A DNA stretch of 64,000 nucleotides, taken from positions 94,977,235 to 95,041,234 of the forward strand of contig OY829326.1 of NCBI GenBank assembly GCA_963691655.1, written 5' to 3'. The DNA comes from Toxonevra muliebris (Eukaryota > Arthropoda > Insecta > Diptera > Pallopteridae). A program made the translations under genes and the position numbers. Below are positions 44,690 through 56,999 of this stretch, piece after piece. Position 1 is the first letter of the stretch. Each line of letters opens with the position of its first letter. The notes under the pieces are model-generated. The model was not told the origin of the DNA. It worked only from the letters and a program-made list of their open reading frames with translations, and searched no databases.

Positions 44690-45435
44690 GTCATAATTTT
44701 TATTTTCAAAAACTAAAAAATGTTTTCTTTGAAGGTATTCATAAATATGCAAAAATAACGTTTGAAATCTTTTAGTATTTTTATTGCATAATCAACACCA
44801 TAAACAGCAATTCTGTTTCGGTTTTAGTTGAATATTGTTGAAGATACATGTATCATAAGTGTATTTATTTTTTGCAAAAAAAAAAAAAAAAAATGTTCGT
44901 TTTTTAATACCAAGTTCAAGAAACGATTATAATTTTCTGTATGAGCTAAATATTTATTCGCAAAAATATTGCAAAATATGAGTTCATTCCTACGCTTTAT
45001 TCTCATAGATCTCATATAAAAAAAAACTCAAGGCGAGCCTTTTGTTTTGTTTTATTTTTTAGGTCTTAAATAGTAAGAAGATGGCAAACTAAAATTTTAT
45101 CGCATCGTACTTCGGTTAACATTATGCACAATAGCGAGTTTTATGGTGCTTCTTTGGCCAACACGTCGATTGTTTTCTCTGGCACATTTTATGGAACTGT
45201 TAGTTCGCACTGACACTAACGGAAAGTGCACTTATTTTGGCCCACACTGTATGCACTGCTTATAAAATTTAATTGAAAACTATGAAAGAATAGTTCAAAT
45301 TCATTTAAAAATATTACAAATAATAATTAATAATTTGAAATTTGAAATAATTCATATTTTAATACATTTAACAATATTCTAAAATGGCTTAAAAATTTTT
45401 AAAATTGATTTCAATATAACCGAAGTTGATTAAAT
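44690..45435. other. AT-rich non-coding stretch
   Basis: Poly-A at 44877-44893; no gene recognised. Confidence 0.5.
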
Positions 45436-45437
45436 TC

Positions 45438-45660
45438 TTAACCGTTTGCCTGTACCTTAGGGTCTATATGACCCCAAGCTACTTTAAATCAATAATACAA
45501 TAACACTATTGCATTTTCGCAAATCATTCACACTGAAATTATGAAGAAACCCTCACTGCTAGCAACAATGTTTACGGTCATTTTGTCCTTTGCACATATA
45601 AAATCTATACGAAAAGCTTCGGCGTTTTGTGACCCAAAGGTACAAAAAACGCAATTTTAA
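45438..45660. repeat. 223-bp TTAA-bounded MITE with GGGTC hairpin
   Basis: Left: TTAACCGTTTGCCTGTACCTTAGGGTC; inverted right: TTAAAATTGCGTTTTTTGTACCTTTGGGTC. They share TTAA, GTTT and GTACCTTWGGGTC. On the left the GGGTC is part of a hairpin GGGTCTATATGACCC (45460-45474). TTAA at both outer ends (45438-45441, 45657-45660) fits a piggyBac-like element. Confidence 0.5.
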
Positions 45661-45664
45661 TTAA

Positions 45665-47450
45665 GGTAGAGACAAACGATAGAAAATACCCCAAAATACC
45701 TTCGAAATACTCCTAAGCAACTTCAAAATATAGTAATTCAGTTCAAAATATATCAAATTAAATTCCCACATAGCCCTTTAAAACGTTTTCGATTCGAAAT
45801 AACTTTTCAGTTTGTTTAGGAAATTGAAAAAAGAAAAAACAAAATTTATTACGAATGTTTGACTTATATAAAGAAGTCGTTATAAAAATTGCTTACACTA
45901 TGACCTTTTTGCAAATTGCTATGCAAACACCTACTCATAAATTAAAAAACCAAATAAAATAGAAAAACACATACTCATTTAAACATCCATACATACAAAC
46001 AAATATAAAAATTGTTTACCATAATGTGCTCATGTGAGCTACTGACGATTTCCATAGAAAAGTGAGGTTAACTTGCGTTTAAAGCGTTTATAACCACACA
46101 ATAACAACAACAACAAAAAAAATCGATTTTCACTTTCAGAAAATAATAACGTAGATTTTGGGGAAGGAGATAAACTGCATGGCATGCACGCGTCCACACA
46201 AATGAAAAAATAATAATTATAAATAAATTTCAGCATATACCTACGATAATACGGATTTGTATACATTCCGAAAAAAAACCAACCCTTAATTTTTCATATT
46301 AATTTTTTTTTTTTATTAATATTAAATGCAAAATACACAGAAAAATGAAAATACTTTTTCCCATGACTAAAGCATAAAGCTGCGGAAAATGAAATGCAGC
46401 GTGAAAATTTCATGCGATTAGTAAAGTGAAAATTGCTGATGTTGATATTAAAAATGGTAAAATAAGAACTTAAACTCATGTACCACAGTTATATAAGTAT
46501 AGAAGGCAGAATGGAGTGGTAGTTTCAGCAATTTGCTTTCATTACTTTGGGGTTGGTGAATGGCAGAATGCATCCGCCGCAGCGTTATTAAAGCTTAGCA
46601 GCCAACTTAAGGGATGTATATTTTTTAGATGCTGAAGCATGTAATAGAATTTGATTTGATTGAAGAATTATATATAAAAACGTTAAATTTATTTTACGAT
46701 ATCAAGTGGAGGCGAGCTTATACTCTTAACATTCCTAGGTAAGAAAATATAATTTGTTAGAGGAAAATTTGGCTTCAGAAGTCCAAAGGGTTGGTTGATT
46801 CTGAATATGAAATGGTTTAGATATGAAATTCAAGTTTTTAACTTCAACCTTTTCAATTCAGATTTAATTTCTTAAGAACCTTATCTGAAATTAGATATTG
46901 AATATCTCTAAATAATAAATTGATACGCAGTATGTATATAAATAAAAATCAATTGCCGCATGTTTAAAAGATCATTACTCGAAAACGGTTCGACCGATTT
47001 GACTGTTTTTGCCGTGCTCGTAATTGACAAGGTTTGTATGATTATTTCATACAAAATATTTGGAAAATCCACCAGGAAAGTTCGAAATTCGGTTGGTATT
47101 TTTGTATGAAAATCTCAATAAAAAAATTTGAATATAGATATTTTTTGAAAAAGAAATATTTTCGATATTTCAGTGTATTATCGGTGGTGATCATATCTTT
47201 GGTGCATTCAAAACCGTAACATTCATCAATTTGGTGTTTTGCAAAGATTGAGCTCGTGGTAATTTGGTAGGTTGCAAACATTCAATTGATTTCAGTTCGT
47301 GGTTTATTTTTTTCGAAAAAATGAGGCGCTGCGATGACGCATTAAAAACACCAACAAATGATTGTCAAAACAATGAATTCCATTTTATTTCATTTCAATA
47401 AATTCATGTTCGTACTGAAATCGCGATTGTAATCATCAGAAAAAAAAGAA
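45665..47450. other. AT-rich non-coding stretch
   Basis: No gene recognised. At 46970-47130 a phrase of the type ACTCGAAAACGGTTCGACCG looks like part of a dispersed repeat, class unknown. Confidence 0.45.
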
Positions 47451-47452
47451 GC

Positions 47453-47726
47453 GTTTGACCCTCCCAGGAGCTTTGTCCTCATGTGTATGGTATAAAAAAT
47501 CTGGTGTAAAACGCTTTCAATTCAAAGGTCCAATATTTTTCGCCTTTTTCACACGCTTTCATGCATTTTTGACGTCTTTGTCCACATTGTGAATACTAAC
47601 GTTTAGTCAATATTTTTGTGTGAAGCGCAAAAGTGTGGCCTTAAAGCAATTGTTTTTGATAGTTACAAAAAACAGAATTAGTAAATAATAAAAGCCTGGA
47701 ACAGGGAGCTGCCCCAAGAGGGTTAA
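47453..47726. repeat. possible MITE with TTTRACCCTC ends
   Basis: Left TTTGACCCTCCCAGGAGCT and inverted right TTTTAACCCTCTTGGGGCAG share the end and an AGCT block a few bases further in (CAGCTCCCTGTTCC on the right). The match is imperfect and only the right end has TTAA. The end also resembles the solo end at 17731 (TTAACCCTCTAGCAGGCAGG). Confidence 0.35.
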
Positions 47727-47729
47727 AAG

Positions 47730-48815
47730 AATGGCAGACTCAACATCCTGAGCTGGGACCTGAAATGTTAATGTGAAGATTAAGTTGTTTTGTTGTTTTT
47801 TTTTTGCATATTTGCTTACAGCCAAAGGTCATCGTTTATCAACAGCTTATAAATATGTATGAAATTTGTAAACGAAGTATGATGAATTTAAAGTTTCAGC
47901 TAGACTGCAACACCCAAACAAAAGAGCGCAATACTATCAATGTATGATTTTAAAAGCTTTTCGCAATCAAACTAATTGAAAAAAGCTGTCATGTGCATGC
48001 ATTCATCGCATTTGTCATACTGAGTGCGATGGAAACTTTATATACATAGTATAGTTAGTGTAGCAGACTGCAATGAAAACATAGTTCAACCGTATTATTA
48101 AAAAAAAGTGAAAGAGGATATTGTGCTGAACATTTTTGATGAAGAAAGTTAAAGAACGCCGCGATTTTTTTTCTATCTTAATTTCAAGGTTAGCGACATT
48201 TTGCACTATAATTAATGGCAAAGCACATAAGCAACAAGAGCTGGAGATTTGAGAAAAAATAGGTGATAGGTAATAGGTGGTGCTTGGTCCCTAGTCATCG
48301 TTCCAACGGATTCCCAGTATTTTGGAGCCGCACTTATAAGCTTCAGCATCAACTTAATGTAGTCATATTTAAAAAAAGACTACCAAAGATTCATTCGTTG
48401 ATATCCGTTATTAAGCGAAGTAACGTACACTGCGTCAGTGTGAAGTCGATCAAGATTTTCAACAACCAATGCTGATCTCCACTGACTCATTAACAGAACA
48501 AGGATTTGAGGTGTTCAAATGAGTCTGAAGAAAATTGCTTTCATCAACAAGGTCAACGTCAAGGACTATTTTGTCTTTAATTAAATTGAATCAACCGATG
48601 CCTAGTTGGCGCGTGTGAGGACTAGCTCCATAGTTCTATCAACTCATTCTATCGACTTGTCAGTAATCGCCTGCTGCATTAAAGCAACTTGCTGTAATGT
48701 GAGAAAATTCATGTTAGCCAAACGAAACTCAATTTGATTACTACCTGGCTGAAGTTGGCTTTAGCTAAGATGAAGGGAGAGAGGAAGTGATTCTTAGCTA
48801 TTTAAACACACTTTT
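47730..48815. other. non-coding stretch
   Basis: No gene recognised. From about 48260 the DNA becomes less AT-rich and leads into the unrecognised open stretches of 48818-49249. Confidence 0.4.
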
Positions 48816-48817
48816 CT

Positions 48818-49249
48818 CTATAGAAACCACAAACAAACCACCCTCAGCGTCATCTGATTGACCTCTGTTTCAATGGAAGTGAGCCCAAATTGCTGCGAGC
48901 ACGCGCTAAATTTGTCAGGCACAACTGTGTTACAAACAGAGTCTGAATCTGAAGGTTCTTCCTCAGACACATTAGCATCTCTAACACCAACTAATGTCGA
49001 TGAAAAGGGCACCACCAATTTATTTCATCGTCGAAGTGATAGGAATTGGTGGATCCCTAAAGCATGCGTAATGTTACCAATTGAAGGGTTGAGCTTAATG
49101 CACAGCGAATTACAGGTCAGAGTACCCAATGTCAATGTCCCAATGTAAGATGTGAAATTAAAGTCATCATGCAGTGGGTGACAATTTGAATCGAATTTTT
49201 CAAGTACCACCATCCAAGTAAATCGCAGCACTAATTTAACTACAGTCAA
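48818..49249. other. unrecognised higher-GC stretch, open on both strands
   Basis: Minus strand: 74 codons (49249-49025; KLVLRFTWMVVLEKF ... GTLTLGTLTCNSLCIKLNPS), one stop, then 66 codons (49018-48818; NVSEEEPSDSDSVCNTVVPD). Plus strand: 96 codons from 48858 (VLQTESESEGSSSDTLASLT ... RNWWIPKACVMLPI). The stretch stands out in composition from the AT-rich neighbourhood and probably is a remnant of a coding sequence, most likely from a mobile element. I cannot say which strand was coding, and I recognise no domain. Confidence 0.3.
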
Positions 49250-49854
49250 TCCATTTATGCTGGTGACTAATAAAATAATTTGTAGAAGGTTTATTTAAAT
49301 TTGATAATAATCGTTTCTACCTACAGTTCAAAGCAACAAGGTACTAGCGGGTATTGGTGTAGGGTACTTACAGCTCCATCGCCCCTGAACTTGCATAACT
49401 TTCCATCTAGTTATAATTGGAATGCAGTCGCAATTTAATTTTATATACAATTAGAAACATATCAACAATTCAACCGCAGACTCAGGTAGCAGTTAAGATT
49501 TATGGTAATTAAAACTTTTCAATTTTATTAAGATTCAGCTACACAGTTTATAAAAATTGTGTGCATGCTTTGAGGGATATTCCAGATTACATGAAAAAAA
49601 AAATGCAGGTAAGCTCTAATCATCGATCCCAAGAGCAAAGAAAACACTCAATGTGAATCATTGTTTAGCACGTTGGTAGTAGACGAAAGTATCTACAACA
49701 TTTAACGGTACACCTCTGTATAATAACTAAGAGAGAAGGATCGTTTTGAGACAGTTACATTTAATTTGTTTTGTATTGTAGCCATTATGTAATTACACGC
49801 TATTAGTAATTTCAGTTCTAATCATAATATTAGAAAAAGAAAAGTATTTAGCAC

Positions 49855-50964
49855 CGCACAGTGGGACAGATAAATCTAGTTATATATGTCGTCCAAAAAA
49901 AAATTGTTTCCTTAAATTTTACTAATACGTAATTCCGTTGCAAAACAGAATTTATGCCATGTTATTCCACTTGTTCGTGGTTCACTATAAAATTTATGAG
50001 CCCAAATCCATTGATTGATTTCTGTTGAGGCATTCAGAAGAAAATATTGTTGAGCATAAAATTGTATCATTAATTACTCAAAAAAAAAAATAAAATAGTT
50101 TGAGAAATACATTTTTTGGGCACTATACGGAAAGATACTTTACCATATATAACAGACTTTGGTGCTTCCTGCAAAAACTTTTGGTTTATAGTGAAAATAA
50201 CTAGGAGCTAAAACAAAATTGTTGGACTTGATCCCCTAAAGCGCCAAAAAACAATTGAATAAGAAATGGATTAAAAAAGGAAAAAATAAAAGTTTTTAAG
50301 AATTTATTTGTTTTATTGCAAAATAGAGTAGATAATAATCATCATAAATTGGCTCGTCAGTATCTTAATTTTCCAGAAACAAGCAAATCTGAAAGGCGAT
50401 CCGCAGAGGCTACCCTGGTTATAATATTGCTTTTAATAAAATATAACTTGTATTTTTATTATTTAATATGAAGAAAATATTTGATGTTTAAAAAATTGGC
50501 TGTAAGTGACCAGACCGTGTCCATTCTTTGAAGAAATGTAAACACCATTGTGGAAAATCTGTTTAGTTTATTTTATCAATTTATAGTGTAAATCTTCACT
50601 GATATTCAATAAGTATTATGTCAAATAAATGAGAGTTTTGTCTCATATGGACTCAGCCCATTTCTTTATTGCATTATTTTTTTTTATCTCCTTTAGACGA
50701 GAAGTAATTGCTTTAAAAATTTTCCGAAAAGATTGTCATAATTCGGTAAATTTTTTTAGATTTAATTTAATTTTATTAAGATTGTTCAGCGCATTTTCAA
50801 ACTCATGCTCAGGAGCCTGTAGTAAACCATATTTATCTGTCGAAAAAAACAAAAAGTTATATTTTTCTTTGTAAAAATTCGTTGAAATTGGCAAGTCATT
50901 GTGCCAGGGAAAGTTTTCAGCAAAATCAATGTCCACTTAGTTTTGACATTCATCCCACTGTGCG
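49855..50964. repeat. candidate element bounded by CGCACAGTGGGA inverted repeats
   Basis: A 12-bp perfect inverted repeat CGCACAGTGGGA / TCCCACTGTGCG at 49855-49866 and 50953-50964 bounds 1110 bp of AT-rich DNA. The ends contain CACAGTG, as in Transib ends and V(D)J heptamers, but also in other families. With CACAGTG as the terminus the 5-bp flanks are CACCG and CGCTG, similar but not identical and GC-rich. The 66-codon minus-strand frame at 50736-50936 has no known motif. Could be chance. Confidence 0.35.
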
Positions 50965-50969
50965 CTGTG

Positions 50970-51650
50970 GCGTACATAATACTCTAATTTAACTGCCTTA
51001 CATTCGTCTATAACATTTCATATTAGGCGTTTCCGGTTTACCTCTTTACTTTATTAACATCAAAAGGAATACTAATAATATTTTATAGTAATATCATCGA
51101 CTCCAAGTTGCATATTTGTAGTAATTAGTTAATTGAGATATGTAGGCACTTTTTTTTACTTACTATTATTATGTATTTTGAGAACCTTTTCACATACCTG
51201 CAACGAAAAAAAGGACAATATAATTCATTAATAAAGTTAATACAAAATCTATCTTTGTTGTATATACATTAATAATATACGCTATACAGTTTTGGACAGC
51301 TAATTAGAAATACTATACAGGTATGCATTACGGTGGCCATTCGTTTTGTATAATACAGAACAGTGCTGTATTTGAAGACTTTCTACTGTAAGATTTAGTT
51401 TTTAATACAATACTCTGTGTTTTTACGTCTTAGTTCTTAGTCCAAATTTTGAGGGCGTAATTCATTGTTGCTCATTAAATTTTTTTAATCATTGTCTCTT
51501 TTGGCATTTAGTTTTGAAATAATATCCGTAAAGTCTCATGACAGTTACACAATGTTCTGGCATTGACATAACACTAAGCAAATATCCACCGAATACGCTT
51601 ATGATTGCTGTCGTAGTTGTTTGTATTTGTACTTATGCATTCAAATATAG
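50970..51650. other. AT-rich non-coding stretch
   Basis: No gene recognised. Confidence 0.5.
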
Positions 51651-51653
51651 TTA

Positions 51654-54375
51654 CACTGCCCTGCAGAAGTATTCAAACACATGTGACATTGAGGGAAATA
51701 ATAGAGTTTTTTGTAGAGTATTTATTTAATTCAGATCCAATTTTTAACCACTTTTGTTGTAGTTTTTTGAGAGAGTAGGCTATAGATTTTGGGAATTTAG
51801 GGCTTATTAGAAAGCGATAAGTTTCATTGTAAGTGCTTTTTTTTAGAAAAATGTGAGTTTTCTGGTAAGTATGTATTTGTTTAAATTATTTACTCTCTTA
51901 TACCATAGACCTGGAAAATTGCGGATCAGATTGGATCAAACAAAAATATAAAATCAACGATTCCCTAACATACCTATGCATTTAATTTTCTCAAAATATA
52001 CTACGCGCCAATATTTGCCGGTTTGGAAGATCGAGCTAAAACAACGCAATTGCTACAAAAAAATAAAAAAAATATAGTTAATTTTTGTCATTAATTCCCG
52101 GTTATTCTGTAGCTAATTTTTCTCAACTTTTTAATGGACAAATTTTGCAGCCTGTCAAGATATAGTAATTAAGCCTTTCTTCTCAACTTTTTTATTGGGG
52201 GGTAAAAAAATTTGTTGTTTTTTTATATTCGTAGATTTGGTCTTTGTTAAAAATAAAAACCAAAAAAATTGTGAAAAAAGTTTTTGGGAAAGGCTGTAGA
52301 ACATTTTAATTTTTGAATTTTTTTTTTTTGCAAAAAAACAGCTAAGGTTTATTTTGCAATGCAAAATAAACTTTTGCCCAAAAAATAATCCACAAAAATT
52401 TTTATATAAATTCCTTTTTGAAACACATTTTAAATCACAGTCCACTTTTCCAATGTTCTCTATTTTTGAAAAAAACTCTAGGGACCGCAAAAAAATGTTA
52501 CACACCAAATTTCAGAATGATTGATCAACTCCTTCTACCTTTGCCAGCTAGAGTCGCATTTCAGATCAGGGTGCGTTGGAGTTTTTCTTAGTCGATCGTC
52601 TCTTTGGTTCTTTTTGCAGTAATTATTTCGCTATGATTTTTAAAATCACAACGCTGATTACAGTGAATTGAGCATTGATTATAAAAGGGAATACCATCAT
52701 ATCAAAAAAGTCATAATCTGTCATTCTAATTAATATATTTTATTATTGACACTTTTCGTCCGGATCAAGCCTAGGAAAAATCATAAATGCCCAGTACTCC
52801 ACCTATATTCAATTCCACATGGGCACAAGGTTCTGCATGTCGCTCCAATATGCTATTTAACATTCTTTGTTCAGTATTTCTTTAATTTTTGCTACAACAA
52901 TGTTATCAAAATAACAATTCCCAAATCATGAAAGATGCATCGCCATTCTTATTTAACTTCATTACACTCTGGTCGAAAACCCTACCTTTAACTGAATACT
53001 TCAAATCTCGATTCATCGAGTGAGTTCAGTCTCTTATGGTTTATGTTCTCTTATTCACTGTAGTCGTTTTCATTTAACTCTTTCATACCCAATGTTGCGT
53101 ATATGCAACATTCACTTTTATGTGGCATAAATAAAATGTTTAACAGATATTACTATTAACGAAGTCTAGCAAAAAAATTTAAGTACAAAAATTTTTAGGA
53201 AAATCTTTTGCAGTATTTTTTTAAAAATAATGCATTAAATTATTACTAACCGGAAATTTTTTTATCAGATATCTTTATATAAGAGAATATGAAAATCAAA
53301 AAATTGGAGAAAAGGAATTATCCAGTGGTTGTCTACAGCTTCATAGCTATATTTTTTTAATAAAGGGCAAACGGCTTGTTTCATGATTGTGGAAGACCCA
53401 AGTAACCATTATTTCACAACAAAAGGTTTCTCTCAAGCCCCATTATAATTCGAGCGTCAAAGGGTTAATATGGGCTTAAATAAAGGTTTCTTTACCGCTA
53501 TTATTTCGTACAGACCCGAATCTTGAAGTGAAGACTTATAGTGATTTATTCTTTGAATTTTTATACTATTTATGAACAATTTTATGACAACTCATAGCAC
53601 TTATATGGACTTATAGACTTATTAATTTTTATTTTTTTTGCAAATTTTGTATTGTACCCGACACATCGAATGCTTTTTATTTCATCTATTCCTCTAAATA
53701 TTGTTTACACTAGGATTAAGAACTACTTAACTGATTAAAAAACATTCAAGGGTTTTAGTTATATTTTCCAAATATTGCAGCATAGTTTTACTTACCTAAA
53801 GAAATTTACGTCATTCTTCAACAAAATTTGGGTTATTATTTTTAGATAACAAAACAATAGCTGCGTTTTATTCGCCACTTGCTTCTAGTTATGTATAACT
53901 AGCTGCGATAATTGCTTGGGAAAACAACAATAAAGCCGCAGAGATAACACGTTTAATTATAGCTATGTATATTTAACAAGTTGCTTAACTACAACAATAG
54001 AGTTATTGTGAACTGCTAGTAGTGAAAGAAGAAGCATGGCAGTTTTGCAAAAAAATAAAAAAAGGAAAAGATTTGAAATGTCTGTCCGCGAAAATAAGTT
54101 AAAATCAAAGTTAAATATTCTTATAAAGAGTAAAAACTATAAACAATGCCCACGATTGACCACAATGACTGGGATTTTTCACCTCTATCTGCTAAGCAAT
54201 TTCATTGTGAATAACAATATAACGAAGAAGAGACTTAACAATTTGGTCGTTTTATTCGCAAATGTTAAACTAGCTGTCGAATAAAGTTGAGTTCTTTACT
54301 TGTTCAACAAAAGAAACATCGGAACGGCCAAAATATAATATTAAAGTGTTGCTTGAATACTTATGCAGGGCAGTG
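51654..54375. mobile_element. probable Tc1-type element, 2.7 kb, transposase not recognisable
   Basis: The left end CACTGCCCTGCAGAAGTATT (then CAAACA) and the inverted right end CACTGCCCTGCATAAGTATT (then CAAGCA) match at 24 of 26 positions, each directly inside a TA dinucleotide (51652-51653, 54376-54377), as for Tc1/mariner insertion. The body contains another MITE (53074-53468), so the original length was at most about 2.3 kb. I could not find DDE motifs in any frame. Either the transposase gene has decayed beyond recognition, or the two ends are from two separate short elements. Confidence 0.5.
53074..53468. repeat. 395-bp TTAA-bounded MITE with perfect 8-bp hairpin
   Basis: TTAACTCTTTCATACCCAATG on the left and, inverted, TTAACCCTTTGACGCTCG on the right; TTAA at both outer ends (53074-53077, 53465-53468). 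Seventeen bases inside the left end AATGTTGC-GTATAT-GCAACATT (53091-53112) forms a perfect 8-bp stem. A related hairpin with another loop is at 59057-59074. piggyBac-like by target and TTAACYCTTT start. Confidence 0.6.
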
Positions 54376-54907
54376 TACATATAAAATATAACTGAAATCT
54401 GTAAACGCATTCGCATCATAATGCCGGATAAAAAAAAAAAACCAAAAATAAAAAAAAACAGTAAAGCTGCAAACTCAAAATGACAAGAGCCTATCATGGA
54501 CAAGTTCAACAATAATTAATGCATACCATATATATACACTTGTGAGCAAAAATGAGTCAACGTTACATACTGAAACAAATGAGGGTGATTCTCTAAGTCT
54601 AGTATAATTGCAAGATAGCACAAAATGCAAAAATATTGTACTAAATTATACTACGATTCGTTTTTGGATTCATATTCTCTGACTCTTATTTTTTGTTATA
54701 ATTTTTCATTAAAACAAAAGTTTTGCGAACTAGATCGCCGTGGTCCTTAAGGGGAATCATTACGGGCTTTTTTGGCACATTTTTATTAGATACTTTTTAA
54801 AGATAGACAAAGTCTTAAATCGTTAATTTTTCTCCCAACTTTTTCTTGATCATAAGGAAACTAGAAGCGATAGAGCAAAACCGGATTCGTCTTTGGTGAT
54901 CCCAATT

Positions 54908-54945
54908 CCATTGTGACTTTAGGGTCATTGGTGTTAAAGGGTTAA
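54908..54945. repeat. solo right end GTTAAAGGGTTAA with hairpin
   Basis: Read inward (minus strand) TTAACCCTTTAACACC, followed by a hairpin CCAATGACCCTAAAGTCACAATGG with TGAC/GTCA stem. Same architecture as the ends at 44373, 45438, 53074 and 63867. The left end was not found. Confidence 0.35.
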
Positions 54946-54979
54946 CAAAGTTTTACTTACTATTACTCTGGAGCCTTCT

Positions 54980-56307
54980 AATAGTTACCCTTCCTAAGAA
55001 AGGTAAAAATTGGCGTGGTATCACTCTCCTGAACACAATTCAAAAACTGCTTGCGCTTATTGTCTTGGATCGACTATCCCCAATTGCTAATACAATCAGG
55101 TGTGAAAAAGCTGGTTTCCGGGAAGGCCGATCATGCTCAGATCACATTTCGGCACTAAGAATTATTGTCGAGCAGGCAAATGAACTCAACTCACCTCTAT
55201 ACCTCCTCTTCATCGACTTCGAGCGCGCCTTTGATACCATCAACAGGAATAGGATATGGAGGGCCCTACATCATAAAGGAGTACCGGATGGTATAATAAA
55301 TATCATAAAAAGCATGTACTTCGGAGCAGACAACTCCGTCCTATACAAAGGCAAAACATCTGAATCATTCAAGATCGACGTTGGCGTACGACAGAGGTGC
55401 GTCCTCTCACCACTTCTGTTCCTACTGGTCCTTGACGGAGTTATGGCTGCCACAAATAGAGAAGCACTAGGCGGTATTCAGTGGACCCAATTTGCGAAGC
55501 TGCATGATCTCGGCCATGCCGACGGTCTCTGTTTATTCGCACATAGTTTCAACCTCATCGAAGCGAAACTGAAATCGCTCCACCCAAATGCGCTACTTGT
55601 TCGGCTGAGGATAAACATCAGCAAAATGAAAGTAATGAGAGTAAACAGTACCAACAATAAACCTCTTTTACTGAACAACACCAGAATTGATGATGTCGAC
55701 AGTTTTTGCTACCGTGGCTGCATTGTATCAAAAAATAGTGGCGCCGACGAGGGCATCGAAAACCGTATCTGCAAGGCAAGCAGCGCCATGTGCACTTTAA
55801 CAGAAGTGTGGAAATCGAAAGACCTATCACGTGAAAACAAGGTCAAGATCTTCAACACCTGCATAAAACCTGTTCTCTTATATGGCTGCGAAACGTGGAG
55901 CCTGACAAAAACAGCTGTAAGAAAACTCCAAACATTTGCAAATTGAGACCTCCGCAGAATAATTCGGCGTTTCTGGCCACGCCTCATCAGCAATGCAGAA
56001 CTACTCCGCGTAACAACACAAAAACCCATACTGCAAGACATCATGGCCAGGAAGTATGGTTGGATCAGGCACACGTTGTGATCTACAAATAACATCACTA
56101 AAGCAGCCTTGACCTACAATCCTCAAGGAAGTCGAAGACGCGGTCGTCCCAAAAACACCTGGAGAATCACTGTCCAAAACGAACAAACTGCAGCAGGTTC
56201 ATCGTGTCAAGATGCAGTTAGAACAGCTCCCAATAGAGTCCGTAGGAGAAGCCTACTTGAGGCCGTTTGCTCCCAAGCTGGAGTTTAGCGGACCATCATC
56301 ATCATTT
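54980..56307 (+). pseudogene. RTE-type LINE, 5'-truncated, with 11-bp target duplication
   Basis: Polymerase reading LPKKGKNWRGITLLNTIQKL near 54990, DRLSP, AGFREGRSCSDHISALRIIV, LYLLFIDFERAFDTI (first catalytic Asp), GVRQRCVLSPLLF (G to R in the conserved RQGC), HDLGHADGLCLFAH where the catalytic YADD has become HADG, then YGCETWSLTKTAVRKLQTF, RRIIRRFWPRL after a frame break near 55945, and YNPQGSRRRGRPKNTW near 56113. One open frame spans 55065-55946. The 3' end is an ATC/CAT repeat (56294-56303), typical of RTE tails. TGGAGCCTTCT directly flanks both sides (54969-54979 and 56308-56318), an 11-bp target-site duplication, so both ends are certain. The endonuclease part was never copied in. 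The mutated catalytic site makes it inactive. Confidence 0.92.
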
Positions 56308-56553
56308 TGGAGCCTTCTTTAAAAAAAAATTTAGATCAAAATAGAGGCCAAAAAACCCTGGTGCGCAAAATTCCAACAAAACCGGTCGGTCCATAGATGG
56401 CGCTACATTACAATGAAAAATTCAACTTTTCGCTGATAATTGAAAACGGTTGGCGAGGAAAATGAATAGAAGTGTGCAATCACCCTGGAAAGCATCGGCA
56501 AATTTTCGCAAATCGTAAGTGATTGTGAGACAAAACTTCATAATATCTCGATA

Positions 56554-56783
56554 TTAACCTTTAACTATGGAAGTGAATTTTTTAACCTTTAACCTTTACT
56601 AAAAAGTTTTAGTAAAAAAAAGGTTTTTTGAAAATTTGATTTGTTCTTTGAAAACAAGCTAATAACATTTTTAATTAAAATAAATCTAAAATTTGGAAAC
56701 TTCTTTTTTAAGTTCAACAAAACTGGCACTTTATTTCACAAGGTGGGGTAAAATTTACCACCACCTCCACAGTTAAAGGTTAA
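56554..56783. repeat. TTAA-bounded MITE, copy 1 (TTAACCTTTAACT family)
   Basis: Homologous over its length to 61106-61308. The ends TTAACCTTTAACTATGGAAG and, inverted, TTAACCTTTAACTGTGGAGG are terminal inverted repeats with TTAA outside edges. Conserved inside: GAAAACAAGCTAATAACATT, AAATAAATCTAAAATTT, CAACAAAACTGGCACTTTAT. This copy has an extra CTTTAACC-type duplication near the left end (56583-56596), which makes it 27 bp longer. A LINE RNase H fragment begins immediately to the right. Confidence 0.8.
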
Positions 56784-56786
56784 AAA

Positions 56787-56980
56787 AGTTGTGTCTTATA
56801 TTGGTTCTAGGGCACTTCGGTGTGCCTGGTAACATAAGGGCCGACAAAATGACCAACCGCATCTCTGCGACAAATCCAATGAGCCCGGAAACAAACATTG
56901 GCGTCAGTTTGGCAGAAACTAAACAATGTATCAACAGTTCTGTAGGTAACATTTGTAAAAAAAAATATGGTTCATTGTAA
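56787..56980 (+). pseudogene. LINE RNase H C-terminal fragment
   Basis: Reading LVLGHFGVPGNIRADKMTNR (56801-56860; from the WVPGHxGxxGNxxAD motif with catalytic His and Asp), followed by SATNPMSPETNIGVSLAETK. About 60 codons without a stop. It abuts the MITE at 56554-56783, so the MITE may have inserted in the RNase H region; the upstream half was not found on the other side. Confidence 0.65.
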
Positions 56981-56999
56981 ATTCCTGAAATACTATAAA

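Noticed and set aside
52155..52508. 117-residue minus-strand frame
   Set aside because: Lys/Phe-rich translation of poly-A/poly-T DNA with no recognised motif.
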